This document shows positions 27,650-35,872 of a DNA stretch of 64,000 nt, in pieces. A program made the translations under genes and the position numbers. The stretch is taken from NCBI RefSeq assembly GCF_000717655.1, contig NZ_JNZY01000017.1:124001-188000 (forward strand). The letters are read 5' to 3'. Every line of letters starts with the position of its first letter. Within the stretch, counting starts at the first letter, position 1. Below the pieces are notes generated by a model. That model had not been told where the DNA came from, made no database searches, and was given only the letters and a program-made list of their open reading frames with translations. The stretch comes from Streptomyces katrae (GTDB taxonomy: Bacteria; Actinomycetota; Actinomycetes; Streptomycetales; Streptomycetaceae).

Positions 27650-29044
27650 ATGCGTACTGCTTACAGCGTGGAGACCGTACGGGCCGCCGAGCGGGAGCTG
27701 ATGGCCCGGCTGCCGGAGGGCGCCCTGATGCAGCGGGCGGCGGCCGGGCTGGCCGCCGTGTGTGCCGGCCTCCTGCGCCGGGTGTACGGGGCGCGTGTCG
27801 TGCTGCTCGTCGGGCCCGGGGACAACGGCGGCGACGCCCTGTACGCGGGCGCCCGGCTGGCCCGGCGCGGCGCCGGGGTGACGGCGGTGCCGATGGATCC
27901 GGAACGGGTGCACACGGGCGGGCTGCGGGCGCTGCTGGCCGCCGGGGGCCGGCTCGCGGCGGGCGTTCCCCGCCGGGCGGACCTCGTACTGGACGGGCTC
28001 GTCGGCATCGGCGGGCGCGGCGGGCTGCGGCCGGCCGCGGCGGCGCTGGTGGAGCAGATCCCGGCCGGTGCGGTCGTGGTCGCGGTGGACCTGCCGAGCG
28101 GGGTCGACGCCGACACCGGGGAGGTGGCCGGACCGGCCGTCCGGGCCGATGTCACGGTGACCTTCGGGGCGTACAAGCCGGGGCTGCTGATCGACCCGGG
28201 GGCTTCGCGCACGGGGGCGCTGCGCCTGGTGGACATCGGGCTGTCGCTGCCGGAGCCGGACGCGGAGGCGTTGCAGCACGCCGATGTCGCGGGGCTGCTG
28301 CCGGTGCCGACGGCGTCGAGCGACAAGTACCGCAGGGGCGTGGTCGGCATCGTCGCCGGGTCGGTGCAGTACCCGGGCGCGGCGGTGCTCGCCGTGGCGG
28401 GGGCGCTGCGGGGCGGCGCGGGCGCGGTGCGGTACGTCGGGCCGGCGGCGGACGCGGTGCTGGCGCGGTACCCCGAGACGCTGATCGGGCGGGGCCGGGT
28501 GCAGGCGTGGGTGGTCGGGCCGGGGCTGGGGGAGGGCCGGGCGGCGGAGGTCGCGGAGGCCCTGGCGGACCCGGTCCCGGTGCTGGTGGACGCGGACGGG
28601 CTGCGCGGGCTGGACCCGGCGGTGCTGCGGGCCCGGCCGGCCGGGACGCTGCTGACGCCGCACGCGGGGGAGGCGGCGGCGCTGCTGGGGGTGTCCCGGG
28701 ACGCGGTGGAGTCGGCCCGGCTGTCGTCCGTACGCTCACTGGCGGAGCGGTACGGGGCGACGGTCCTGCTGAAGGGCTCGACGACGCTGGTGTCCCGAGG
28801 CGGCGGGCCGGTGCGGGTCAACCCGACGGGAACCGCGTGGCTCGCGACGGCCGGCAGCGGGGACGTCCTGTCGGGCCTGTCCGGCTCGCTGCTGGCCTCG
28901 GGCCTGACGGCGCTCGACGCCGCCTCGGTCGCGGCGTACCTCCACGGTCTGGCGGGGCGCCGGGCAGCCTCCGGAGCCCCGCTCCTCGCCCAGCAGATCG
29001 CGGGATCCCTTCCGGAGGCCTGGCGCAGCATCCAGAACCCGTGA
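27650..29044 (+). CDS. nnr: Bifunctional NAD(P)H-hydrate epimerase / ADP-dependent dehydratase
   Basis: 464 residues from ATG 27650 (MRTAYSVETVRAAERELMAR). It repairs damaged NADHX and NADPHX. The N-terminal YjeF_N epimerase (about 1-205) has VVLLVGPGDNGGDALYAGAR and VDLPSGVDADTGEV. The C-terminal kinase-like dehydratase (about 220-460) has VVGPGLGEGR, VLVDADGLRGL, LTPHAGEAAALLG and NPTGTAWLATAGSGDVLSGL. CAGGCT ends 6 nt before the ATG, again a possible leaderless start. The Gly/Ala content is very high. Confidence 0.95.
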   Translation: MRTAYSVETVRAAERELMARLPEGALMQRAAAGLAAVCAGLLRRVYGARVVLLVGPGDNGGDALYAGARLARRGAGVTAVPMDPERVHTGGLRALLAAGGRLAAGVPRRADLVLDGLVGIGGRGGLRPAAAALVEQIPAGAVVVAVDLPSGVDADTGEVAGPAVRADVTVTFGAYKPGLLIDPGASRTGALRLVDIGLSLPEPDAEALQHADVAGLLPVPTASSDKYRRGVVGIVAGSVQYPGAAVLAVAGALRGGAGAVRYVGPAADAVLARYPETLIGRGRVQAWVVGPGLGEGRAAEVAEALADPVPVLVDADGLRGLDPAVLRARPAGTLLTPHAGEAAALLGVSRDAVESARLSSVRSLAERYGATVLLKGSTTLVSRGGGPVRVNPTGTAWLATAGSGDVLSGLSGSLLASGLTALDAASVAAYLHGLAGRRAASGAPLLAQQIAGSLPEAWRSIQNP

Positions 29045-29177
29045 CCGGCCCCGGCGGGGTCGGCATTCGGCCGCCCGGTGCCCCCGGAGTGGCCCCAACG
29101 GGGGTGAAAAATCCCGGTATGCGGGAAGGGGACGGCGGTCGACCAAGCCACGGCCGGGCTCTGAGAGACTGGGGGCG

Positions 29178-30314
29178 ATGAACGAGACACCGACGCGCGT
29201 GTACGCCGAGATCGATCTTGACGCCGTACGGGCGAACGTACGCGCACTGCGCGAGCGGGCGCCCGGGGCCGAGTTGATGGCCGTCGTCAAGGCGGACGCC
29301 TATGGCCACGGCGCGATCCCCTGCGCCCGCGCGGCCCAGGAGGCCGGTGCCACCTGGCTCGGAACCGCCACCCCCGAGGAGGCGCTCGCGCTGCGTGCCG
29401 CCGGGATCGAGGGGCCGGTCATGTGCTGGCTGTGGACTCCCGGCGGGCCCTGGCAGGCGGCCGTCGAAGCCGACCTGGACATCTCCGTCAGCGGCATGTG
29501 GGCCCTCGACGAGGCGCGCAAGGCCGCGCACGCCGCCGGCCGCCGGGCGAGGATCCAGCTCAAGGCCGACACCGGCCTCGGCCGCAACGGCTGCCAGCCC
29601 GCCGACTGGGCCGAGCTCGTCGGTGCGGCCGTCGCCGCCGAGGCCGAGGGCACCGTCAAGATCACCGGCATCTGGTCCCACTTCGCGTGCGCCGACGAAC
29701 CCGGCCACCCCTCCATCGCGCTCCAGCTGACGGCGTTCCGCGACATGCTGGCCTACGCCGAGAAGGAGGGCGCCCGGCCCGAGGTCCGGCACATCGCCAA
29801 CTCGCCCGCGACGCTGACCCTGCCCGAGAGCCACTACGACCTCGTGCGCTGCGGCCTCGCCGTCTACGGGGTGTCCCCGGCCCCCGAGCTCGGCACCTCC
29901 CAGGAGCTGGGCCTGCGGCCCGCCATGACCCTGAAGGCCTCCGTGGCGCTGGTCAAGGCCGTGCCCCCGGGCCACGGGGTGAGCTACGGGCACCACCACG
30001 TCACCGAGGCCGAGACGAACCTCGCCCTCATCCCGGCCGGATACGCCGACGGCATCCCCCGGCACGCCTCCGGCCGCGGGCCGGTCCTCGTCGGAGGGAA
30101 GGTGCGCCGCGTCGCCGGGCGCGTCGCGATGGACCAGTTCGTCGTCGACCTGGGCAGTGACCTCGTACGGGCCGGGGACGAGGCCGTCATCTTCGGCAGC
30201 GGCGAGCACGGCGAGCCCACCGCCGAGGACTGGGCTCGGGCAGCAGACACCATCGCCTATGAGATCGTCACCCGTATCGGGGTGCGCGTTCCTCGGGTCT
30301 ACCGCAACGGCTGA
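29178..30314 (+). CDS. alr: Alanine racemase
   Basis: 378 residues. Alr makes D-alanine for peptidoglycan using pyridoxal phosphate. The cofactor Lys is K38 in MAVVKADAYGHG and the second catalytic base is Y270 in GHGVSYGHHHV, where the family usually has GVSYGxTW; the His-rich stretch after Tyr is a local variation. The substrate loop RVAMDQFVVDLG is present. GAGACT ends 7 nt before ATG 29178 and no Shine-Dalgarno is visible, so the mRNA may be leaderless. Confidence 0.96.
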   Translation: MNETPTRVYAEIDLDAVRANVRALRERAPGAELMAVVKADAYGHGAIPCARAAQEAGATWLGTATPEEALALRAAGIEGPVMCWLWTPGGPWQAAVEADLDISVSGMWALDEARKAAHAAGRRARIQLKADTGLGRNGCQPADWAELVGAAVAAEAEGTVKITGIWSHFACADEPGHPSIALQLTAFRDMLAYAEKEGARPEVRHIANSPATLTLPESHYDLVRCGLAVYGVSPAPELGTSQELGLRPAMTLKASVALVKAVPPGHGVSYGHHHVTEAETNLALIPAGYADGIPRHASGRGPVLVGGKVRRVAGRVAMDQFVVDLGSDLVRAGDEAVIFGSGEHGEPTAEDWARAADTIAYEIVTRIGVRVPRVYRNG

Positions 30315-30347
30315 GCTGAGTGAGGACGGCGTGAGCGTGAGGAAGGC

Positions 30348-31562
30348 GTGAGCGAGAACTGGCGCAAAGCCGGCTGGGCCGGCGCCGCGATCGGCGTGAT
30401 AGCCGCAGGTGCGGCGGCCGGCGTCGCGGTCGAACGGATCACGGTCGGCCGCGGCATGCGCCGCAAGGCGCGCCTCGCGCTCGACGCCACCGGGGACTAC
30501 GGCTCCCTGCGCGGGACCGCCGGGGCCTGCTACGCGGAAGACGGCACCGAGCTCTACTACGAGGTCGACGAGCCGTCCGACGAGGGCCCGAAGAAGCGGC
30601 CCCGGCTGCGCCGCAAGGAACCGCCCGCCCCGACCGTCGTGTTCTGCCACGGCTACTGCCTCGGCCAGGACTCCTGGCACTTCCAGCGCGCCGCCCTGCG
30701 CGGACTGGTCCGCGCCGTGTACTGGGACCAGCGCAGCCACGGCCGCAGTGCGCGCGGGTTCTCCCAGGCCGACGGCGAGCGCGTGACCATCGACCAGCTC
30801 GGCCGCGACCTGAAGGCCGTCATCGAGGCCGCCGCGCCCGAGGGCCCGCTGATCCTCGTGGGCCACTCGATGGGCGGCATGACGATCATGGCGCTGGCCG
30901 AGCAGTTCCCCGAGCTCGTCCGCGACCGGGTGATCGGCGTCGCCCTCGTCGGCACCTCGAGCGGGCACCTCGACCAGGTGACGTACGGGCTGCCCTCGGT
31001 CGGCATGGGGGCCGTGCGCCGCATCCTGCCGCCCGTGCTCCGGGTGCTCGGCTCGCAGGTGGAGCTGGTGGAGAAGGGCCGCCGGGCCACCGCCGACCTC
31101 TTCGCGGGCATGATCAAGATGTACTCGTTCGGCTCCCCCCGCGAGGTGGACCCGGCCGTCGCGCGCTTCGCCGAGCGGCTCATCGAGGCCACCCCGATCG
31201 ACGTGGTCGCCGAGTTCTACCCGGCCTTCCAGATCCACGACAAGAGCGCCGCCCTCCAGCGGTTCGCCGACATCCCCGTCACCGTCATCGCCGGCGACCG
31301 CGACATGGTCACCCCGGCCGCGCACAGCCAGGCCATCAAGGACGCGCTGCCGGCCGCGGAGCTCGTGGTCCTGGAGTCCGCCGGGCACCTGATGATGCTG
31401 GAGTACCCCGAGACGGTGACCGGGTTGCTCACCGACCTGCTGGCGCGCACGGGTGCGGTGTCCGCAGCGACTAACGTTGGCGGACATGGAAGAAGTACCG
31501 CTGGAAGCGCCGGCGCCCCGCAGTCAGACACCGCAGCGTCAGGCACCGCAGCAGGCAGCTGA
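30348..31562 (+). CDS. Alpha/beta hydrolase with N-terminal membrane anchor
   Basis: 404 residues from GTG 30348 (MSENWRKAGWAGAAIGVIAA), with GAGGAAGG upstream. An N-terminal hydrophobic segment (about 9-27) probably anchors it. The hydrolase fold has the oxyanion region VVFCHGYCLGQDSW, nucleophile elbow GHSMGG (about residues 175-180), acid near VIAGDRDMVTP and His in ESAGHLMMLEYP. Substrate unknown. A charged basic/Pro loop (about 80-96) is unusual. The last 77 nt overlap the tsaE coding region in another frame. Confidence 0.88.
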   Translation: MSENWRKAGWAGAAIGVIAAGAAAGVAVERITVGRGMRRKARLALDATGDYGSLRGTAGACYAEDGTELYYEVDEPSDEGPKKRPRLRRKEPPAPTVVFCHGYCLGQDSWHFQRAALRGLVRAVYWDQRSHGRSARGFSQADGERVTIDQLGRDLKAVIEAAAPEGPLILVGHSMGGMTIMALAEQFPELVRDRVIGVALVGTSSGHLDQVTYGLPSVGMGAVRRILPPVLRVLGSQVELVEKGRRATADLFAGMIKMYSFGSPREVDPAVARFAERLIEATPIDVVAEFYPAFQIHDKSAALQRFADIPVTVIAGDRDMVTPAAHSQAIKDALPAAELVVLESAGHLMMLEYPETVTGLLTDLLARTGAVSAATNVGGHGRSTAGSAGAPQSDTAASGTAAGS

Positions 31563-32070
31563 GGCGGCCGACGCCGAGGCGCGCATCACCGTCGACTCGC
31601 CCGAGGCCATGCAGGACCTGGGCCGCACCCTCGCCGGCCTGCTCCGCCCCGGCGACCTCGTCCTGCTGACCGGGGAGCTCGGCGCGGGCAAGACCACGCT
31701 GACCCGCGGCCTGGGCGAGGGGCTGGGCGTACGGGGCGCCGTGACCTCGCCGACCTTCGTGATCGCCCGGGTGCACCCCTCGCTGCGCGGCGGGCCGCCG
31801 CTGGTGCACGTGGACGCGTACCGGCTCGGCGGCGGGCTGGACGAGATGGAGGACCTGGACCTCGACGTCTCGCTGCCCGAGTCCGTGGTCGTCGTGGAGT
31901 GGGGCGACGGCAAGGTCGAGGACCTCTCCGAGGACCGGCTGCACGTGGTGATCGCGCGGGCGGTGGGCCACGAGGAGGTCCTGGACGACGTACGGGAGGT
32001 CTCGGTGCGCGGGATCGGGCCGCGCTGGTCCGGGCCGGGCGCGCTGGCGGCGCTGGCCCCGGCGCGCTAA
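31486..32070 (+). CDS. tsaE: tRNA threonylcarbamoyladenosine biosynthesis protein TsaE
   Basis: 194 residues from ATG 31486 (MEEVPLEAPAPRSQTPQRQA). TsaE is the ATPase partner of TsaB-TsaD for t6A37 of tRNAs reading ANN codons. Walker A is GELGAGKTTLTRGLGEGLGV; TSPTFVIARVHPSLRGGPPL, VHVDAYRLGG and VVVEWGDG match the family. The start has TAACGT with an 8-nt gap and no Shine-Dalgarno. The first 26 codons overlap the hydrolase gene; the N-terminal Gln/Pro-rich 30 residues are not conserved in TsaE, so a later start is not excluded. Confidence 0.92.
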   Translation: MEEVPLEAPAPRSQTPQRQAPQQAAEAADAEARITVDSPEAMQDLGRTLAGLLRPGDLVLLTGELGAGKTTLTRGLGEGLGVRGAVTSPTFVIARVHPSLRGGPPLVHVDAYRLGGGLDEMEDLDLDVSLPESVVVVEWGDGKVEDLSEDRLHVVIARAVGHEEVLDDVREVSVRGIGPRWSGPGALAALAPAR

Positions 32071-32188
32071 GGCCGAGGGGCACCGCGAGAGGCAGTCGAG
32101 GAGTACCGCAGGGGGCGGCCGAAGGGCGCCGCGGGAAAACGTACCGACAACTCGTCGGCAAGATATTGCGCCGATGGAGTCGCGCGTG

Positions 32189-32224
32189 GTGACATGGTAC
32201 GGAGGGCTGGTTAGGCCTACCTAA
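32189..32224 (+). promoter_or_regulatory. Promoter with overlapping iron box (IdeR/DmdR type)
   Basis: GTGACA (32189-32194) and TAGGCC (32212-32217) are spaced by 17 bp. GCTGGTTAGGCCTACCTAA (32206-32224) matches 14 of 19 positions of the actinobacterial iron-box consensus TTAGGTTAGGCTCACCTAA and covers the -10. It stands 30 bp before the ATG of a 60-residue ORF. Repression by an iron-loaded DtxR-family protein is the prediction. Confidence 0.55.
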
Positions 32225-32253
32225 GTACGGCCGGCCCGGGCCAGGAGGCAGCC

Positions 32254-32436
32254 ATGTCCGCAGCAGGAGTGCAGGGCGACCCCCGCTCGTCCGTCGTGTC
32301 CATGGGGGCGCTGCTCGCCGCGGGCGCGGCCGCCACGGCGGTCTCGACGCCGCCCGCGCGGGAGCACGCCCCGGACGCCCCCGAAACCGGGGCCGACGTA
32401 CGCGAACGGGCCGCCCCGGAGTCCGAGGCGGCCTGA
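32254..32436 (+). CDS. Small hypothetical protein, possibly iron-regulated
   Basis: 60 residues: MSAAGVQGDPRSSVVSMGAL, then a short Ala-rich hydrophobic stretch (about 18-33) and an acidic Pro/Glu tail. CCAGGAGGCAGCC upstream is a strong ribosome-binding site, codon usage is typical of the genome, and a promoter with an iron box precedes it, all of which support a real gene. No domain is recognised. A hairpin terminator follows. Confidence 0.6.
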   Translation: MSAAGVQGDPRSSVVSMGALLAAGAAATAVSTPPAREHAPDAPETGADVRERAAPESEAA

Positions 32437-32458
32437 GGGGCCCGCAGATGCGCGGTGG

Positions 32459-32484
32459 CCCGCACGTCCGGTAGCCCGTGCGGG
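32459..32484. terminator. Hairpin between convergent genes
   Basis: CCCGCACG (32459-32466) pairs with CGTGCGGG (32477-32484) around a 10-nt loop, between the small ORF on + and the LDT-like gene on -. Confidence 0.55.
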
Positions 32485-32523
32485 TGAATCCGTGGCGGGC
32501 TCCCCGGTCAGGGGGGCAGGGCG

Positions 32524-33084
32524 TCAGGGGACGACGACGACCTTCGAGTTGATCGTCGCGAAGGCCCACATCGCATCGCCGTCGGCGCGCGTCATGCGGA
32601 TGCCGCCGGTCTTCTTGTTGGGGTCGGGCTCCGGCGTCTGGCCGTCCACCCGGGAGCTGAACCCGACCACGACCCCGTCCGCCGTGGCGAACCGTACGAC
32701 GTGCTCGATCGGCACCCCGTCCGAGCCGGTGACCGCGCCCGAGCGCGAGTTCACCAGGTACGTGCCCGGCTTCGGGTGCACCGTACTCGGCTTGACCGGG
32801 AACGACTTCGGCTCCTGCCCGCTCTCGCCGACCAGCCACACCCGCTTCTGGCCCACCGAGTACACGACGCGCGAGCCCGTGCCCGATTCGGCCGGCACGG
32901 CCGCCGGCTTCGCCTGGTCGGCCGCCTGGGCGGACGGGACGGGGGAGGGCGCCGCGGCCGGCGGGCCGGCCGCCTGCGCGGGGTGCGCGGGCGCGGTCGC
33001 AGAGGCCTGGTAACCGAGGAAGCCGACGGCGGCGAGCGCCGCCACGGTGAGCCCGGCCACGATTCCCGAGCTGCTGCGTGCCAC
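32524..33084 (-). CDS. Secreted L,D-transpeptidase-like protein lacking catalytic residues
   Basis: 186 residues from GTG 33084. A signal/anchor (about 7-27) and a Pro/Ala linker are followed by a YkuD-like domain: RVVYSVGQKRVWLVGESGQE, then HPKPGTYLVNSRSGAV, then VVRFATADGVVVGFSS. The active-site block that reads SHGCIRL in YkuD enzymes is here KTGGIRM (158-164), so the nucleophile Cys is Gly161 and His is Thr159; the second His is also missing. A structural or binding role in the cell wall is more likely than transpeptidation. The assignment rests on my motif alignment. GGTGGAGCAAG precedes the GTG. Confidence 0.7.
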   Translation of the reverse strand: MARSSSGIVAGLTVAALAAVGFLGYQASATAPAHPAQAAGPPAAAPSPVPSAQAADQAKPAAVPAESGTGSRVVYSVGQKRVWLVGESGQEPKSFPVKPSTVHPKPGTYLVNSRSGAVTGSDGVPIEHVVRFATADGVVVGFSSRVDGQTPEPDPNKKTGGIRMTRADGDAMWAFATINSKVVVVP

Positions 33085-33230
33085 CTTGCTCCACCTCTCC
33101 CGTGCTTCCCCTGTGCCGGGCGCCGGCCGGGCACGTCGTGCCCCGGCTCGGACCTCGGCCGATACCTGGGTCGAAGGTAGCAGCCGGGGTGCGCCGTGAC
33201 CGGCCGCGAGGGCCCGGGGCCCCGGAGTCG

Positions 33231-33236
33231 TAGGCT
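33231..33236 (+). promoter_or_regulatory. tsaB: -10 element for leaderless tsaB mRNA
   Basis: TAGGCT lies 6 nt before GTG 33243 and no Shine-Dalgarno precedes the gene, so transcription probably begins at the start codon. No clear -35 is seen. Confidence 0.5.
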
Positions 33237-33242
33237 GTTCGC

Positions 33243-33905
33243 GTGCTCTTGCTCGCTGTAGATACCGCCACGCCCGCCGTCACCGTCGCCCTGCACGACG
33301 GCGAGTCCGTCCTCGCCGAGTCGAACCAGGTCGACGCCCGCCGCCACGGGGAGCTCCTGCTGCCCTCCGTCGACAAGGTCCTCGCCGAGGCCGGGCTGAA
33401 GCTCGACGCCCTCACGGGCATCGTCGTCGGCGTCGGACCCGGCCCCTACACCGGGCTGCGCGTCGGCCTCGTCACCGCCTCCACCTTCGCCACCGTGCTC
33501 GGCATCCCCGTGCACGGCCTGTGCACCCTCGACGGCCTCGCGTACGCCGCGGGCGCCGCCGGGATCGAGGGCCCCTTCACCGTCGCCACCGACGCGCGGC
33601 GCAAAGAGGTCTACTGGGCCCGGTACGAGGACCCGCGCACGCGCGTCGGCGAGCCGGCCGTGGACCGCCCGGGCGACATCGCCGAGCAGGTCGCAGGCCT
33701 GCCCGCGGTGGGCCAGGGCGCGCTGCTCTACCCGGACGTCTTCACCGACGCGCGGGCCCCCGAGCACCAGAGCGCCGCCGCCCTCGCCTCCCTGGCGGTG
33801 GAACGGCTCGCGGCCGGGGCGGAGTTCCTGCCTCCGACGCCGCTGTACCTGCGCCGGCCCGATGCGCAGGTGCCCAAGAACTACAAGGTGGTCACCCCGC
33901 AGTGA
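33243..33905 (+). CDS. tsaB: tRNA threonylcarbamoyladenosine biosynthesis protein TsaB
   Basis: 220 residues from GTG 33243 (MLLLAVDTATPAVTVALHDG). TsaB is the scaffold that pairs with TsaD and TsaE in t6A synthesis. RHGELLLPSVDKVLAEAG and IVVGVGPGPYTGLRVGLVTA are signature blocks of the ASKHA-fold family. The C-terminal PLYLRRPDAQVPKNYK is conserved. The stop overlaps the rimI GTG by 4 nt (GTGA), so the two are translationally coupled. Confidence 0.95.
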   Translation: MLLLAVDTATPAVTVALHDGESVLAESNQVDARRHGELLLPSVDKVLAEAGLKLDALTGIVVGVGPGPYTGLRVGLVTASTFATVLGIPVHGLCTLDGLAYAAGAAGIEGPFTVATDARRKEVYWARYEDPRTRVGEPAVDRPGDIAEQVAGLPAVGQGALLYPDVFTDARAPEHQSAAALASLAVERLAAGAEFLPPTPLYLRRPDAQVPKNYKVVTPQ

Positions 33906-34432
33906 CGGCAGTGACCGCAGTACTGCGTGAGATGCGCTGGTGGGACATCGAGCCCGTGCTGGAACTGGAGCACGAGCTGTTCCCCGAGGACGCCTGGTCC
34001 GCGGGCATGTTCTGGTCCGAGCTCGCCCACGCCCGCGGCCCGCACGCCACCCGCCGCTACGTGGTGGCGGAAGAGCCCGGGTCCGGCCGTCTCGTCGGCT
34101 ACGCCGGGCTGGCCGCCGCCGGCGACCTGGCCGACGTACAGACCATCGCGGCAGCACGCGACCAGTGGGGGACCGGGCTCGGCGCCCGGCTCCTCACCGA
34201 CCTGCTGCGCGCCGCCACCGCGTTCGAGTGCGCCGAGGTGCTGCTGGAGGTACGGGTGGACAACACCCGGGCCCAGAAGCTCTACGAGCGCTTCGGCTTC
34301 GAGCCGATCGGCTTCCGGCGGGGCTACTACCAGCCCGGCAACGTGGACGCGCTCGTGATGCGCCTGACCGACCCCGCACAAGCAACGACTGAGAACACTG
34401 AGAACACTGAGAGCAGTGAGAGCAATGGCTGA
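33902..34432 (+). CDS. rimI: Ribosomal-protein-alanine N-acetyltransferase RimI
   Basis: 176 residues from GTG 33902 ([20 protein letters not shown]), overlapping tsaB. A GNAT-fold enzyme, known in E. coli to acetylate the N-terminus of S18. Motif A (about 85-110) reads [20 protein letters not shown], with [20 protein letters not shown] after it. The last 16 residues ([15 protein letters not shown]) come from a 9-nt tandem repeat and are not part of the fold. The gene overlaps tsaD by 8 bp. Confidence 0.92.
   Translation: MTAVTAVLREMRWWDIEPVLELEHELFPEDAWSAGMFWSELAHARGPHATRRYVVAEEPGSGRLVGYAGLAAAGDLADVQTIAAARDQWGTGLGARLLTDLLRAATAFECAEVLLEVRVDNTRAQKLYERFGFEPIGFRRGYYQPGNVDALVMRLTDPAQATTENTENTESSESNG
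34388..34423 (+). repeat. Four tandem copies of a 9-nt unit at the rimI-tsaD junction
   Basis: ACTGAGAAC occurs at 34388-34396 and 34397-34405, then ACTGAGAGC at 34406-34414 and AGTGAGAGC at 34415-34423. The units encode the Thr/Ser-Glu-Asn tail of RimI and end two bases before the tsaD ATG, so they also supply its ribosome-binding purines (GAGAGC). Confidence 0.85.
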
Positions 34433-35525
34433 CGAACCGCTCGTCCTCGGCATCGAGACCTCCTGCGACGAGACCGGCGTCGGCGTCGTCCGCGGCACCA
34501 CCCTGCTGGCGGACGCGATCGCGTCCAGCGTCGACGAACACGCGCGCTTCGGCGGCGTCGTGCCCGAGGTGGCCTCCCGGGCGCACCTGGAGGCGATGGT
34601 CCCCACCATCGACCGCGCCCTGAAGGAGGCCGGGGTCAGCGCCCGCGACCTCGACGGCATCGCCGTCACCGCGGGTCCCGGCCTCGCCGGGGCGCTGCTG
34701 GTGGGCGTCTCGGCGGCCAAGGCGTACGCGTACGCGCTCGGCAAGCCGCTGTACGGGGTGAACCACCTGGCCTCGCACATCTGCGTCGACCAGCTGGAGC
34801 ACGGGCCGCTGCCGGAGCCGACCATGGCGCTGCTGGTGTCCGGCGGGCACTCCTCGCTGCTGCTGGCCCCGGACATCACCTCCGACGTACGGCCGCTGGG
34901 CGCGACCATCGACGACGCGGCGGGCGAGGCCTTCGACAAGATCGCGCGCGTGCTGCAGCTGGGCTTCCCCGGCGGGCCGGTCATCGACCGCCTCGCGCGC
35001 GAGGGCGACCCCAAGGCGATCAACTTCCCGCGCGGGCTGACGGGGCCGCGCGACGCGGCGTACGACTTCTCCTTCTCCGGGCTCAAGACGGCGGTCGCCC
35101 GCTGGATCGAGGCCAAGCGGAACGCGGGCGAGGAGGTGCCGGTGCGCGATGTGGCGGCGTCCTTCCAGGAAGCCGTGGTGGACGTGCTGACGCGCAAGGC
35201 GATCCGTGCGTGCAAGGACGAGGGCGTCGACCACCTGATGATCGGCGGCGGTGTGGCGGCCAATTCCCGGCTGCGGTCGCTGGCGCAGGAGCGGTGTGAC
35301 GACGCGGGGATCATCCTGCGCGTGCCGCGGCCCAAGCTGTGCACGGACAACGGCGCGATGGTGGCGGCGCTGGGCGCGGAGATGGTCAAGCGGAACCGGC
35401 CGGCCTCGGACTGGGACCTGTCGGCGGACTCCTCGCTGCCGGTGACGGACCCGCACGTCCCGGGGACGGCGCACGACCACGACCACGACCACGTGCACGA
35501 GTTGAGCAAGGACAACCTGTACTGA
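34425..35525 (+). CDS. tsaD: tRNA N6-threonylcarbamoyltransferase TsaD
   Basis: 366 residues from ATG 34425 ([20 protein letters not shown]). TsaD transfers the threonylcarbamoyl group to A37. The metal-binding pair is H114 and H118 in [37 protein letters not shown] and [11 protein letters not shown] are conserved. The last about 17 residues contain [10 protein letters not shown], a His/Asp-rich tail outside the fold. The stop overlaps the next gene by one base. With tsaB and rimI it forms a clear operon. Confidence 0.96.
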   Translation: MADEPLVLGIETSCDETGVGVVRGTTLLADAIASSVDEHARFGGVVPEVASRAHLEAMVPTIDRALKEAGVSARDLDGIAVTAGPGLAGALLVGVSAAKAYAYALGKPLYGVNHLASHICVDQLEHGPLPEPTMALLVSGGHSSLLLAPDITSDVRPLGATIDDAAGEAFDKIARVLQLGFPGGPVIDRLAREGDPKAINFPRGLTGPRDAAYDFSFSGLKTAVARWIEAKRNAGEEVPVRDVAASFQEAVVDVLTRKAIRACKDEGVDHLMIGGGVAANSRLRSLAQERCDDAGIILRVPRPKLCTDNGAMVAALGAEMVKRNRPASDWDLSADSSLPVTDPHVPGTAHDHDHDHVHELSKDNLY

Positions 35526-35797
35526 TGGGCACCGTCGCGCTGATGTGGGAGGCCCGGGCCGCCGCCGGGCGGGGCAACGAGCTGCTGGAATGGGCCCGTT
35601 CGCAGGTGCTCGCGCGCGAGCCGGTGCGCCGCGAGCTGCTGCGGGCCCCGCAGGACCGGGTGCTGGTCGTCACCTGGTGGGAGGCGGCCGAGGGCGTGGC
35701 GGCGGAACTGCCCGAACTCCCCGAGCCCGCCGCCGATCTGATCACCCGTCCGGTACACCGCTGGCGGTTCGAGTCGGTGGAGACCACCGGCAGTTGA
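35525..35797 (+). CDS. Small hypothetical protein downstream of tsaD
   Basis: 90 residues from ATG 35525 ([20 protein letters not shown]), overlapping the tsaD stop by one base. It looks like a compact alpha/beta protein: LLEWARSQVLAREPVRRELL and QDRVLVVTWWEAAEG resemble a dimeric alpha-beta barrel (ABM-like) but without known catalytic residues. Function unknown; the operon position suggests co-expression with tsaD. Confidence 0.75.
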   Translation: MGTVALMWEARAAAGRGNELLEWARSQVLAREPVRRELLRAPQDRVLVVTWWEAAEGVAAELPELPEPAADLITRPVHRWRFESVETTGS

Positions 35798-35872
35798 CGC
35801 GTCGGAGGTGTCCGGCCCTTCTCGAGCCGCTCCGGACCGGAGTTGTGGCCGGATGCCGATATCGTCATGCGC

